NCBI RefSeq assembly: GCF_000003815.2
Contig: NC_049981.1
Coordinates: forward strand, 22,982,255-23,046,254
From: Branchiostoma floridae
Lineage: Eukaryota; Chordata; Leptocardii; Amphioxiformes; Branchiostomatidae
Length of the DNA stretch: 64,000 nucleotides
Direction: 5' to 3'
Below, piece by piece: positions 1 through 12,800 of the stretch; the stretch's first letter is position 1; every line of letters begins with the position of its first letter. The notes under the pieces are model-generated. The model was not told where the DNA came from. It made no database searches and saw nothing but the letters and a program-made list of their open reading frames with translations. The position numbers and the translations under genes were made by a program.

Positions 1-3000
1 GCCAAGTATGTGTGAAGTGTGCTGAAGGATTGGTGTACAAGTGGCACATGCTGTAGCTGTCAGGCCCTATCTACTACCCGCCAGACCCCCTGATCACCCC
101 AGGACAAGTATGTAAACACAGGCTTTATCATAATCCCCTCTAATCTCCTAAGCATCAACACACTAATCCAGACTTGGGGAAGAGGTACAAATTGAGATCT
201 TACCTTTGTCAGTCGTGTAGCGCTCTTGAAGAAGCTATATACATAGAGGGTGTGAGGTAAAGAGCATGTGTGTTTAGAGGCACCTCTTTGAGTCTGACAG
301 TGCCATGTGGGCCCTTCCAGATAAAAAATTATTTGGGGGAGAAACTATGTAGGGTCATTTCCTCCCCCAGGGGAGGACCATGTGATCATGTAGCTACTTT
401 CTCCTTCTTTTTCCTTAGGAGAATTATTAGGAAATCATAAAAAGATATGATTGAAAAATAGAGTTTTTAAAAAAAATTATAATTTCAAATGCATCTTTTG
501 TTCATGTGCTCTGAAGAGGTCCTGAACTTTTTGCACTTTAACAGGGGTCAGTGCTGAAGCCCCTCCCTCTGATTTTGTGGTAACTCTATCCTCTCAGCTG
601 GCTCATTCCATAGAGCAATTTATCACTCTCTCGGCCTCCAGCCTACAGGACAGGACTAGCCTACAGTGTACTACATGGACCTCTGGTGTGTATGTACAAG
701 GAGGACATTTCAGTCCTGGCCTGTGAACAGTGCCTGTTCTAAAGTCTGATTTAAAGAGACCTGTTTCATGGGACTAGCACTTAACCCACCTGGGTGCTCC
801 AATATTTGAGAGAGCAAGTTTGGGAGCCTACACTACAGTAAGATAAGTGTAGTAGGCTAAGTATCACTTGGTACACAGTAAAGAAATGCAACTAACCTTC
901 TTGGAAGAGTTATGGTACACAGGTGTGTGACTCCTCTAACCAAATGGTCAAAAAAAAGTTATCTTTTATTTGTCCAGATTTTGGAATGTTTTGCAAAAAA
1001 TGAAATCACAGTGGCAGAAGAGGAACTTGGATGATTCACAGATCTTTGGAATTAACTTCACTACCTAGTAGTAGTAGTTTTTTCACGATAAATCACTTAG
1101 CTGGAGTGGCTATCTAGTGTGCTAAGTCTTCTTCCTACCTATTGGCTGGTGATTATATTTCGAATTCATACAAGGTGGACAGAAACAAGGTGGACAAGTC
1201 AAGGAGGCAAAACCTGCATTTTTTTTCTTGACAAAAATTAAACCCCTCATAAATGGATCAATTTATAGTTACTGTACTGTTGTATTCTGAGACTATTCTC
1301 ACAAGCTTACAGTTGCCAACCATACATACATATGTGTAAGTAAGTAGCAAGTAGCAACTATTACTTGTGTTGAGAGTCTTATGCCACAGTTAGAGTTCAC
1401 TAGGTCATAACCTCATAGTCTCCACAACATTTAGGCCATCAGAAAATGTGTCAGAGTGCAGGCCATGTTTCAGATTGATCCCCATATTCTGTGATAATGT
1501 TGAATGAGCTGTTTCCCTTCCCTGGGTCTTGCCAAAGTGGCACCACATGTTTTCCCCATCTCAGCCCACTTTATGAGCCATTAGGAGTCAGGTATACCTT
1601 TCATCTGACAGGGAGAATCCTTGAATCCCTCCCCCNNNNNNNNNNNNNNNNNNNNNNNNNNNNNNNNNNNNNNNNNNNNNNNNNNNNNNNNNNNNNNNNN
1701 NNNNNNNNNNNNNNNNNNNNNNNNNNNNNNNNNNNGAACTTTATAGTCTTTTTATTTCATGATCAAAGATCAACGTTGCAATGTCTGTTGCAGCTTTGAA
1801 CCAAAAGATGCTGAAATCTCTTCCATATTAGGTATCTTGCTTTCATGACCTGTGAGAATTTGAATTTAAAGCCTTCAGTTGCTCAATAAAACCAAATCAT
1901 TTAGATAAGAAGTTGGCCCACAAAGACCGCAGGAGTTGACCTCTCTGCATCAGATTGATGGAAGTGACCTTGACTGTGGGTGAGAAGGCCCAGGTGGCTA
2001 CAGTGCTGACCATGTGGGAGGTTATAACATAAAGATCGTCTGGTTTGTTAACATTATAGAATCTGTACATTGAGGAAACTCTGCTTTATACCCTGGTCAT
2101 CCCTTACCAGATAGCCTGGATACCAGATCTCAGCCAGAGTCTAATACCAGACTCCGGCTGAGATCCAGGCCACTTACCAGACTGTTTTGTGAGTGAAGAT
2201 AAAGGTTTATAGGGTGAGTGCCTTTCCCAAGGGTGCAACATTTGGACCTGCCAACTTATCTGGTAGGCATTCAAACCCTATTTAATGTGCAATATTCTCC
2301 AATCCCATCAAAGAAAGTTGTATCTCTCTTAGTAACATGCATTATAAATCATTTTTCTTTTTATAGTGACGTCTCCACTTCGATTCAAAATCACGAATCT
2401 GCAAATACCTGTGTATGCATTATATAACAGTACTGCAGCATTTACTGGTTCAAGTAGGAACTTGAAACCCCCTTTACCATCCAACGCTCAAAAATAAAAG
2501 AGGCCTTCTAAAAATAATCCTATCCAGTATCCTTCCTGCTATTACACCAGGCTATTTCCCCTTGTGTGCTTTACCCACAAGCTAGAAATTAGCCCTGGAC
2601 AGAAATGCTATCACTCATAGGGTTTTGTCAGAACACTGACAGGATGGGAATGTTCTCTCCACATGTTTGTCTTTGGTTGGGCCATTTCCTATGGGGGGTC
2701 AAGTGGTTCTTAGAAAACACAAGCAGCATGTGGAACTTGGGTGGGAGGGCAAGTCTGTCTGCTGTCTGGTGGATACAGTGAAACAGGTAGCTATATAGGA
2801 CCTACCTTGTAGCCTGAATAGCAGACCCCAGCCCGATCTAAAAAACTAGACCCCAGCCCGATCTCAAAAATATCTATTCTGTAGGGGTAGCCTGGATACC
2901 AGACCCCAGTCCTAAGTAACAGGTGTTTGCGTTTAGGATATAAAAAGTTATAAACTGGGTAGTAACTTAAGTCAGTATGAGTGATCTCCCATTGCAATGG

Positions 3001-3263
3001 CCTTAGATGTTGGTGGGAATAGATAATCTGAAATGTTTATCTCTTAGAGAAGGAAATTTTTTTTTCAATGAATGAAAATGTGTACTACAATTTGCAATAC
3101 ATGAATACAGCCTCTGTTGGTCAAAGTTGACCATGATGATAAAAGCCCTAATGAACATCAGCCCTATAGCATTGGCTATTATGGCTATCGAGTCGAGTTG
3201 GAGAATGACAAAGTTGTTGTTCAAAGGTGTAAACCATGTTGAATGTTTCTCTGTCCTGTACAG
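1..3263. other. Non-coding stretch upstream of the first visible GBF1 exon
   Basis: No exon with protein similarity that I recognise lies here, and the open frames are short and featureless. By position it is GBF1 intron, or 5' flank plus intron. It contains a 100-N gap (1636-1735) that could hide a small exon. Short imperfect repeats of the type AGCCTGGATACCAGA and AGACCCCAGCCCGATCT recur near 2112-2185 and 2806-2915, some in inverted orientation; they look like remnants of a short interspersed repeat. The GBF1 exons coding for the first ~130 residues were not found. Confidence 0.6.
1636..1735. other. Assembly gap (100 N)
   Basis: Run of exactly 100 N, the usual placeholder for a gap of unknown size. 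Confidence 0.95.
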
Positions 3264-6200
3264 GTATTGAGAACCCTCCTCCTGACACCAGTGGGAGCCT
3301 ACATGACCAACGAGTCTGTGTGTGAGATCATGCAGTCATGTTTCCGCATCTGTTTTGAGATGAGGCTAAGTGGTAAGTTCACATGTAATGCATCACTAAA
3401 GACAGTTTTTCTAGTGACATCATTGCAGTGTCCACTGCCATGTTGGTGTCCCTGTTTGAATTTGTTGAATAATAAATAAACTACAAAGAGTCCTGTAACC
3501 ATTGATCCTTACTTTTGTATTTCTCCCCGTAGAGCTCTTGCGGAAATCTGCGGAGCACACTTTGGTAGACATGGTGCAACTACTGTTCTCAAGGTAAAGA
3601 TTCGTCTTCAAATGTATGATGATAGAAAGGTGTAGACACAAAGTATGTGGTGAAGATTACTTTTATCTTTGATAAATATATATAATGCTACGGCCGCGTG
3701 GCGCGTTGGTACACCCGTTCCCTCGATCTCGGAAGTTAAGCAACGCGACGGTCCGGACAGTGCTTGGATGGGGGACCAACCAAGGACGTCCGGATTGCTG
3801 TAGCCTCACGAAGTTTCCACGAAATCGTCTTCCGGGAGGGACGTAAAACGGGGGTCCCGTGCTCGAGGAGGTGCCTCGACCACGTTAAACAGCCTCATTA
3901 CTCATACAGGGTACCTACTGGCTGGCAAAATACACCAGATGATTATAAAATAGAATTCAAATGATGATTCTATTAAGTTATCAACTACTGTGCATCAAAG
4001 TACTTTTTTGTATATGGCATGCATTGAACTCCAAAGAAAATGGCCAATCATATATAAAGAAGTGACTTTTTTTTCATTTTTTTTCCTATTCTTACAGGTT
4101 ACCACAATTTAAAGATGATGCCAAAGCAGGAATCCTGGCCAACATGAAGAAGGTATAGTCTTATCAGACAGTGTGCTCAGATGTTTGTCTGTGATGGTTG
4201 AATGTCCAGCAGAATATTATTAAGTAGTTATCAATGAGCTTTGATGCAGTAGAAAAATAGAAATATTCGTAATGCCGCAAAAACAAGACAGGGCTAATGC
4301 ATGAACCTGGCTGTAATAGTTTGATTAGCCATGTGTCTGTTAGAAATTTAAATGATGAAGTGTAACACTGACATGCATGTAGACCATGTATGCCAGTCCT
4401 TCTAGATTTAATCATTGCCAGAATCCCCACACAGACCTTTTCAAAAACCATTTGCAGTGCACGTGTCCTTTTCCCTCATACGGCAGAATAGAGTCCCCAT
4501 AAACTTGAATCAATTTACAGTATACAGTATACTTCCTTATCTGCCGAGAAAGTAGAAAATGACAATAATAAGCCTGCAAAACATCACAGCAAATTGTAGT
4601 AGCCTTTCAAACCTTTTTTGGACAATAATCAAGAATTTTCGAAAAGTGACATAAAAATATTTTATGAATCATAATGTGGTGTCTGAGTCAGGTTCCCAGA
4701 AGGAGAATCAAATCTGGTGCAGGAACAGGTGATTGCCGCAGGGTGGATTCCAGGACCTTAATCACGGACTCTTGTCCTGGCTTGTTTTACATCTCTGAGA
4801 TTTTCATCTGTTAAGTGTGCTCCTGGGGCCCACTGCAGCTGTTGAGAGAGAGATGTAGTGAGGCAGTGATTTAACATGTTGTGCTGCACCTGTGAAGTTT
4901 TACTGGGACTAGCCTGGTAACCCCCATGGCATTGTTTCAAGGCAATTGTATCTCTACAACTGAACAGAAATTAGTTTTTTTTTACTTGTGGACCTTTTGA
5001 GAGACACCTTCACTCTTCTTCAGTGTCAGTAAAATGACTGGCAAAACAAGTCAGTACATCTAGTATGAAAAAAAATTGGTTGGACATGCCAAAGCTAATA
5101 ACTCAAAAAACAAAGCTTAGTGTTGTACATGTATGCAAATGTCACTCATGTCAATCATGACTGTTTGGATGTACAACATGTAGTTCCTATGGTAAGGCAA
5201 TACCATAGGAACTGTAATGAGACTTGGTAGTCCTATGTGATGCAAATTCTTGTGAAATTGCCCAGGAAATGTAGATACTTACAATGTATACCCCCCAATT
5301 TTTTTTACCCCCAATTCTAGGTTAGGTACACCATTGCACCTATTCCCAAAAATGAATTTTGAGCCTGTTATATCATGAGACATAACATGAACATGACATA
5401 GAACTGTATGCACCTGCTGTATATCATGATAGTGATATTAGGTGACTCAGTTTGCTCTTCTGTGTTGCAGTTAAAAATGAGGGCCGGCGGTGTGGGCGAC
5501 ATCCGAGGAAAACGTGCCAAGCGCTCCCCGCGGCCCCGCCAGAAGAAGCCTGTTGCGGAGAGGCCGGCCATGGAGAAACCCTCGCCGGTCCCAGAGCTCC
5601 CGGCCAGCGAGGAACCCACGCCGACCCCCAGCCCAACCCACTCCTCCGCCACGCCCACCAACTCCGCGGCCACCACCCCCGGGGATGTCACCCCCACCCC
5701 CTCAGTACCGGACAGCGGCGTGGACCTGTCGGTGAGGGAGTCGGGCTCGGACGGGGAGCAGGAGGTACGAGAAAACAGCGAGGAAAAAACGGAAGAAACA
5801 AGCGTGGAGGAAAGATTGAGCGAGAGTACAGAAAGCGCTGGTGAAATGAAAGTTAGTGTTAAACTTTACGTTCATACTCTTTTGATACATGTATATTCAA
5901 TTTTCTGCATTATTACTCTTCCTGCCAACAGCAAGAAATAAAATCATTTTATAAATTAACATTATGTGCCTGTACCAACAATGCTATACAGTTTTTGGAT
6001 CCCTCTCACATAGTTAGCCCTAGTTTCTCATCAGTATTATCATAACAAATCAAGTATTGAAATCAAGTGTTTATAGGGTAGTAAACAGCTTTCCAATGAT
6101 ATCTAAAAATTGATTATGAATCAGTGTAGATATGGGTCACTAAAGTTTAAGTCCCATACTTTCTTTTTTTATAAGCTTGTATACTGCTCTAAACTTTGCC

Positions 6201-9200
6201 CATTCATGTGTCTTGCACTTGTAGAAAGCTGGTAGTGAACTTGATTTGGGCACGGACTCTGAGAAGACTGAGTCGCTGCCAGAGAACACAGAAGACGCAG
6301 ACTCCGTGAACGAGCAGTCCGACACGGCCTCCATCCAGGATGTTCAGGACTCGGAGTACGTCAATCCAAGGGGGGTCCGCTTCACTCCACAACAGACACA
6401 GAAAGACGGTGAGTTGTCTTTTTGGTCTGTATCTCAGGTTATTCTCTGTAGAGTATTGTCATTCACTTTCGGCCATCTCATATATCCCTTAGTCTAACTA
6501 TTTTAAGATCTGACAACCAATTGTCCCCATTCTTCTCTGTATTCTGTTCTTCTTATACAGATCATGCATTGTCCTCCCATTTTTCTGTCGCCGAACCCTC
6601 TTTCTTCCTCCCTGTGCAGTTTCTTGAAAGATAGTTTTGGCTGGTCCCGATAACTGTGACAAGTGGACACGCCACTTCTTTATATACTGTGGTCTATGAC
6701 ATGAAATTATTGAATGTTTCAAACTTTTTTCATTTTTTTTTCAGGTTCAGGTCCGCCTGTCCCATATGGACTGCCGTGTGTACGAGAGCTGTTTAGATTT
6801 CTCATCTCACTTACAAACCCTTATGACAGGTAAGAGCTTCTTCTGTTTTCACAGGTTCTTGGGACCAACGATAATCATAGTCTTTCAATGTGATATACAT
6901 ACCGCCGCCACATGATTGCAATGCTAGTATGTTATGCCATATAGCAGTCATACAGACACCTATTATGCATCGACGGCGTATCAGTTAATTTATTCACCCC
7001 TGTAAACTACAAATNNNNNNNNNNNNNNNNNNNNNNNNNNNNNNNNNNNNNNNNNNNNNNNNNNNNNNNNNNNNNNNNNNNNNNNNNNNNNNNNNNNNNN
7101 NNNNNNNNNNNNNNNNNNNNNNNNNNNNNNNNNNNNNNNNNNNNNNNNNNNNNNNNNNNNNNNNNNNNNNNNNNNNNNNNNNNNNNNNNNNNNNNNNNNN
7201 NNNNNNNNNNNNNNNNNNNNNNNNNNNNNNNNNNNNNNNNNNNNNNNNNNNNNNNNNNNNNNNNNNNNNNNNNNNNNNNNNNNNNNNNNNNNNNNNNNNN
7301 NNNNNNNNNNNNNNNNNNNNNNNNNNNNNNNNNNNNNNNNNNNNNNNNNNNNNNNNNNNNNNNNNNNNNNNNNNNNNNNNNNNNNNNNNNNNNNNNNNNN
7401 NNNNNNNNNNNNNNNNNNNNNNNNNNNNNNNNNNNNNNNNNNNNNNNNNNNNNNNNNNNNNNNNNNNNNNNNNNNNNNNNNNNNNNNNNNNNNNNNNNNN
7501 NNNNNNNNNNNNNNNNNNNNNNNNNNNNNNNNNNNNNNNNNNNNNNNNNNNNNNNNNNNNNNNNNNNNNNNNNNNNNNNNNNNNNNNNNNNNNNNNNNNN
7601 NNNNNNNNNNNNNNNNNNNNNNNNNNNNNNCCTTACGGGTGTGTTTCCCTCTTTTTGAGTCCATGAGAGGACAACTCAAGTTCCAGCTGAGGGTAAGATG
7701 CCTTGTTTTTCCCTGTTACAACTAAAAAATGTCAACTTAGCTCTTCTTTTTTCAAACTGATGTTGATTTACAAAATGATGTTAAAGGAACTAAGAAAAAA
7801 TAGATGATGATGTCACGACTTTCCAATCTCCTTTGTGACTTGTGGTTGGGCTGAGTCATTCTGTGATTGGTCAAAATGGGCCAGCTGGTACATGTAGCTT
7901 TCAAGATGGCTAACCTACTTGTATGATTTAACAAGTCAATATTGCAGTGCCTTTTGACCAAAAGTAAAACAGAGTAGGTTGTTGCTACTGCAAAACCTAA
8001 AATAAAGGTCATCACCAAATTATACGACTTAAATTATTATTTTTTTTACATTGAAGACACAATGCTTTGATGTACATACATGTATAATAGATGGAGTATA
8101 AATATAGTGGTATGAATATGTGTGATCAGGATTTTGTTCATGCCTTATTATTTTTTTTCCAGATGTATTTGACCAAACTGATGGACATCATAGTGTCAGA
8201 ATCTCCTAAGATTCCGTATGAAATGAGGGAACTTTCTCTAGAAGCTATAGTACAGGTACTTTCAATTGTAATACTGTTTTTTTTACTAGTTTTGGTATAT
8301 ATGTATGAAATACAATCATGTTCTCTCTGAAGTCAGTTCTTCCATAGAAGCACTCGGGTCTATTTTTTTTCAATACTTACTTCACACGCCTGCTCTATTA
8401 TTCTCTACAAATATCAGAGAACTAAGAAATCAAATTGATGTTGTGTTATGATACATTATTTCTATGTACCCTTGGATACGTCGATGAAGATTAGACATCC
8501 AGGTAATAAGATATGCCAAAAATTAGTTACTCAAGCTACTGGATATGATTTTGAAAACGGTCAGACCCTACAAACAACATCCATTGTTTTTTGTTAGTGA
8601 CAATGGAGAAATTTTGTTGGAGAGAGTTGTTGTATCCTAGCTGTGAATTGATCAGATTTAATTGAAGAACAGGCTTATCCTAACTATGAGTATGAATCGA
8701 TATGCAAAGAGAGNNNNNNNNNNNNNNNNNNNNNNNNNNNNNNNNNNNNNNNNNNNNNNNNNNNNNNNNNNNNNNNNNNNNNNNNNNNNNNNNNNNNNNN
8801 NNNNNNNNNNNNNCTACTCAGTTGTGGAGAATACCAGGGCTGGTGACAGAGCTGTACCTGAACTATGACTGTGACCTCTTCTGTAGTAACCTGTTTGAGG
8901 ACCTCACCAAGCGCTGTNNNNNNNNNNNNNNNNNNNNNNNNNNNNNNNNNNNNNNNNNNNNNNNNNNNNNNNNNNNNNNNNNNNNNNNNNNNNNNNNNNN
9001 NNNNNNNNNNNNNNNNNACCTAGATGTGCTGTAAACCCACTGTGTTGAAAAGTTTGCTCTCAAGTATTGTCAACTTTCTTACATTTTGTGACTTTACAAG
9101 ATACCCTTCGCCCGAAACATAAAAAAAAAAACCTATTACAAATGTCTTTAGGCTTTCTCGAAAATGTCTTGAACACCTGGATATCTGAACTGTGCATGCC

Positions 9201-9836
9201 TCAGGGATTATTGACATTGCATTAGTAGATCTCCTTAAATTCTTGATCTTATCATGAAAGCTACCCTGTGTTGGTAGTAATTATACATAGTACAATGCTA
9301 AACTTTCTTCCAGCACAAAGGTATACAAGAATCATGTTATTAACGACCACAGTATAAAGAGCATTCCAGCCATCACTGAACACAGACAGTACGTGTTAGA
9401 AGCTTCCTAGCATGTGTGACCAATTACTGACATCACATATCTGCAATATCACAATGTCTGTTACACTCACGAGGTTACAGTCATCAGTATTGATCCTGAA
9501 GAAGATGACAGTGTTTGTTTAACATTTGATCCATGTATACATTGTACCTTTGTGTTGGAAGAAAGTTAAGCATTGTGCTACATCTTGATCTTGTAAATTC
9601 TTGATTTTCACCATGCTGCAATATTCAAGTAGCATGAACTTGAATAGAATACAGTACCATTATCTTTTCTTCCCAGAATGCGTTCCCGGTGCATGGTCTG
9701 TACTCCACCCACCTGCTGTCTCTGGACGCGCTCCTGACCGTGATCGACGCCATCGCCACGTACTGCGGGGGGAACCGTGTCGTTCCAGTCTCCAAGCAGC
9801 CTGGCGGGGAGGCTGGGGAGGGGAAAGCCGCTGACG
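3264..9836 (+). CDS. GBF1: GBF1 DCB-HUS part (sub-region of GBF1)
   Basis: N-terminal regulatory half: the end of the DCB dimerisation domain (3264-4152), an acidic Ser/Thr/Pro linker (5471-6408, containing [11 protein letters not shown], a segment kept in vertebrate GBF1), then the HUS domain (6745-9836; [51 protein letters not shown]). In this family DCB and HUS mediate dimerisation and membrane or ARF-dependent control of the Sec7 domain. The linker exon 5471-5851 is very GC-rich and Pro-rich and diverges from vertebrates. Three N gaps interrupt the region, so exons 7631-7692 and 8822-8917 are only partly visible. Confidence 0.9.
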
Positions 9837-12800
9837 GTACGTGTATGGTATACCGTACGTCATGTTTAGAACTAAACAGAATATTGTAACTTATGGTAAC
9901 CTCTTTGGATCAGATGTGCTTGTGTTTTGCATAATTGTTAAACTGTCTATAGGCATACAGCACCTGATAAGTTGTAGTTAAGATGTGGGGATGCTGGAGA
10001 GGGTAAAGCTGCTGATGATACATTTGTACATATATCGCACAATGTCGAGTTTAGAACATAGCAAGCACGCAATGTACATGTACTAGAATACAAAACTGTT
10101 GTGTTAACTTAAAGGTGGCTTTAGATTGCTTGTTGGTTATGGAGACAAACAAAAACTTATAGAGGTAAAGAAAGTCATGCTGCTTAGTGGAAGATCTGCC
10201 CAAGGCTATGGAGGATAGGGATGGATGGATGGATGGAGGGAGAGAGTCATGTTCATCTGACAGGTGTAACCAGCATGACCAGATGATGATGATCTATTTA
10301 TTTGTACCTACAGAAAAGGAAGGTGCACAGGTTACTGAAGGACAGGACGTGAAGAAGGCTGCGGAGAGCGCAGCCACGATCCCCAGCACCCTCCCAACGA
10401 CAGGCTACGCCATGGCGGGCAAGATGGAGGCTGGGAGACAGGACAGGGAGGACAACAAGACAGGGACTGACAGCGGTGAGCTTGTCACAACTATCTCAAT
10501 CTTGAAAAATTATTAAGAATTTTGTTGGAAGGAAATATTGACTTATGCCAAGGTTTTTTTTATCATATATAAATTCTGTCCATAATTATTTTGCTGATAA
10601 CTTACAAATGTAGGCTCCTTCAATCCAAAGTGGTTATCTTATTACTTTACTTTCTTTACAACAGCTTTTTTCTATAATGGAAAGGCTAAGCCATATAAGA
10701 ATTGAATTACTATCTAGAATGTAGGTACACATTTGGGCTTTGTATGAAGATTTAAAATTAGGAACATTTGACAATTACGGTTTAGTTGGAGGGCTTAACT
10801 AGTTCAGGCATAAGCCTCAAACAACAAACCTCTGTACGTTATAAGAGAACCCATCATAATTGATAACCCAGTCTGTTTGGTTGTAAAAGTGAGCAGTAGT
10901 GAAGACACATTGTACTATGGGCTATAGAAAAGTTGTACACCCTTTGTCGCAAGCATCACGTTTCAAGTTCAGCCTGCCTTGCATCAATTTTTACATCATG
11001 GGAAATGTGTCGTTTCCAGGAGCCAGTAAGACAACCAATGGAGTACCTGGTGTTCCCCCTCAGATGAAGTACACAGACACAAGTTCACTGCCAACACCTC
11101 AGCAACTACAGGAAGTCAAGCAAAAGAAAAGGGTAACAAATGTTTTCCAGTTCACAAATACAAGTAAGGCCTAGGACAAATGTTGCATTTCCTGTTACAA
11201 AACAGTGTGGCCCAAGGGTTATTCAAACTGAGATGGGAACTGCACTTAACACCAGATGTAGAAAGGATGTAAGCTTTTAACTAAGCTCCTTTGAGGAGTA
11301 TTGACATACTGATATGCCATCAATACATGTACATGTGTTCATGTCACATCCTCCCTCACTAGTGCACAATTGGAAGGAGCTACACTGAGTTGGGCTACCC
11401 TGGCTAAAGAAAACAGAATAAGAAAAAGAAAAAGAAAAAATCCTGAAGAATTCGTTCCCTATAATGTTCACCTTGCGTTTAGGCTTCAACTTTGACCAAA
11501 TTTGACCAAACAAACTTTATTCAAGCATAACTTTCTATTCTCTGAGGAATTATGATACCTGTATCTGGAGTGGAATGCCTCTTCAATCTTTCTTTCCTTT
11601 GCAGCTCTTAGAAACGGGTACAGAGCAGTTCAATCAGAAGCCAAAGAACGGGATAGCCTACCTACAGAAGAACGGTCTGATGTCCACCCCCCTGGACCCG
11701 GTGGAAGTGGCCACCTTCCTGCGTGAGAACCCAAGACTAGACAAGAAGATGATCGCAGACTACATCTCAGATAGGAGAAATAAGACAGTGATGGAGACTT
11801 ATGTAAAGTAAGTCACATAGGTCTTGAAATATTCTTGCTGTTTTTAAGTAGGTTGTTGTAGTTGTTAAACCGCTTCAGTTTGTCAGTTTCTGGTGTCATG
11901 TGCTTATGGTGGTTTTTGCTGTGAGAGACCATCACACCAATAGATGTTCATTCTGCCCACCAATAGTCAGTAACTAGCCTTACAACTGAACATTCTTGAT
12001 GACTCAAGTGCCCCTAATTTGAATCAATTGCAGTAACTAGACTACAAATGTGAGCTGCTGTTAGTGACTCTGTTGTACGAGGATGTATATTTTCTTACAA
12101 GCAAAGATGTAAGTTGCTCGACAACTTTGTAGAAGAAAAAAATAGGAAGTAAGCAAGGTGGCAATGCCTCTGAGGATCTCGACCCTACAATATCATTCAT
12201 ATTATTTGGTTCCCTCCAGGTCGTTTGACTTTGAGCACACCAGAATAGACGAGGCCCTGCGGATGTACCTGGAGGCCTTCCGGCTGCCAGGAGAGGCGCC
12301 CGTCATCTCCATGCTGCTGGAGGAGTTCTCCGAACACTGGCATGTGAGGAACATTTCCAACTTTGAGTTTCAGCAAGGATTTAGATAATGAAATTGTTCA
12401 GACATACGTTTGTAACTACACTTGTTTCCCCCTCCTAGTGCAGAAGTTGCTTTTTTATTGCAGCTTATAGGTGTAGTAGGATGGTCAGATTTCAGATCTA
12501 TTTGATTGATTCAAATTCAATAGTAATCCAAAGATGTTAGAAACTTTTCAAAATTTTCCTAAGCTTTGTGAAAGTTGGTATAGATGTTGGAAATCATGAG
12601 CCCTGCAGTTCATCAACCAATCACTAGGAGTCTCCCTGCACCATATACATGTACATGTATATTAGTATACAGTATGTCTACATGTATATCAGTACAGAAG
12701 TTGGATTTCCATAATGAAGACCAAGAGATAAAGGTTCAAACATACAAAATATAGATAGGTGCATGTATTTTTGTAAGATTGATGCAGATTTGTTTCCCCA

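Noticed and set aside
3687-3805. Functional 5S rRNA gene
   Set aside because: Too many substitutions against the conserved 5S fold, no T-run terminator, and fusion to a SINE-like body.
5408-5941. Stand-alone 177-codon gene
   Set aside because: It is GBF1 linker exon 5471-5851 with intron read-through on both sides; the other frames here are GC-rich shadows.
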